NCBI GenBank assembly: GCA_046290435.1
Contig: JBKAGO010000020.1
Coordinates: 1-5,441, forward strand
DNA length: 5,441 nucleotides
Direction: 5' to 3'
DNA from: CAVQUE01 sp046290435
Lineage (GTDB): Bacteria > Actinomycetota > Acidimicrobiia > Acidimicrobiales > UBA8592
Made by a program: the position numbers and the translations under genes. Numbering within the stretch: the stretch's first letter is position 1; each line of letters opens with the position of its first letter. Of this stretch, positions 5,329-5,441 are shown piece after piece. The notes under the pieces are model-generated. The model worked only from the letters and a program-made list of their open reading frames with translations, was not told the DNA's origin and made no database searches.

Positions 5329-5441
5329 CCGGTCGGCGGTCGGAGACGCCCCGCATTGTGTCGATGGGTCGTCGGCCGGTGGCAGGGTCCTAGGTCCCGA
5401 TCGCGCCGCGCCGGCGCGCCATGGTCGGGGGCCGGCGCCGC
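5329..5441 (-). promoter_or_regulatory. Leader region upstream of the operon, possible weak promoter; no supported gene
   Basis: This 113-base stretch precedes the first gene. On the minus strand CACAAT (5360-5355) could be a -10 element about 30-40 nt before the start codon, but no convincing -35 hexamer is found 16-19 nt upstream, so the promoter call is weak. A 12-nt perfect GC palindrome lies at 5407-5418. A short minus-strand frame enters from the window edge and stops with TAG at 5392-5390. It could be the tail of an upstream gene (Arg-rich, 16 residues), but nothing in it is recognisable. No rho-independent terminator with a T-run is present. Confidence 0.2.

Noticed and set aside
5386..5397. 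Direct repeat GGTCC-TA-GGTCC with a central CCTAGG
   Set aside because: The repeat unit is only 5 nt, there is no further copy nearby, and it is expected by chance in GC-rich DNA.
5390..5441. C-terminal tail of an upstream minus-strand gene ending with TAG at 5392-5390
   Set aside because: Only about 16 Arg-rich codons are visible and nothing identifies them as coding. The possibility is noted under the leader region but not called as a gene.
1..5441. CRISPR array, tRNA/rRNA gene, insertion sequence or phage attachment site
   Set aside because: No regular repeats, cloverleaf-like segments, terminal inverted repeats or transposase motifs were found. Almost the whole window is covered by tightly packed respiratory genes.

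Overview
The window is GC-rich DNA whose convincing genes all lie on the minus strand. They form one tight operon-like series of seven reading frames, read from about 5319 down past position 1. The base composition, the Tat-type Rieske protein and the HemY/CgoX-type porphyrin oxidase fit a high-GC actinobacterium. An aerobic or facultative lineage such as Acidimicrobiia is a guess from general character, not a demonstrated placement.

Layout in transcription order: (1) 5319-4483, a secreted monoheme cytochrome c with three C-terminal membrane helices; (2) 4470-2647, a 607-residue GltD-like FAD/NAD(P) oxidoreductase with iron-sulfur domains at both ends; (3) 2650-1832, a cytochrome b6-like subunit carrying the four b-heme histidines; (4) 1839-1288, a subunit IV-like C-terminal half of cytochrome b; (5) 1291-734, a Rieske [2Fe-2S] protein with a twin-arginine signal; (6) 734-276, a second, N-terminally anchored monoheme cytochrome c; (7) 279 to beyond position 1, the first 93 residues of a HemY/CgoX-type FAD-dependent porphyrin oxidase. 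Genes 2 to 7 overlap their upstream neighbour by 1 to 8 nt or, for gene 2, follow it after 12 nt. This suggests translational coupling and fixed stoichiometry. Bases 5329-5441 hold no supported gene.

Together genes 1 and 3-6 supply a complete quinol:cytochrome c oxidoreductase (Rieske/cytochrome b complex) with a split, b6f-like cytochrome b and two separate c-heme subunits. The unusual element is the soluble NAD(P)/flavin/Fe-S protein placed between the first cytochrome c and cytochrome b. It suggests a complex that links the quinone pool and c-type cytochromes to NAD(P)H or ferredoxin-level electrons, possibly by electron bifurcation or confurcation. Similar flavoprotein-containing Rieske/cytochrome b gene clusters have been discussed for anammox bacteria. 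The biochemical role here is inference. The downstream porphyrin oxidase would tie heme supply to assembly of this heme-rich complex.
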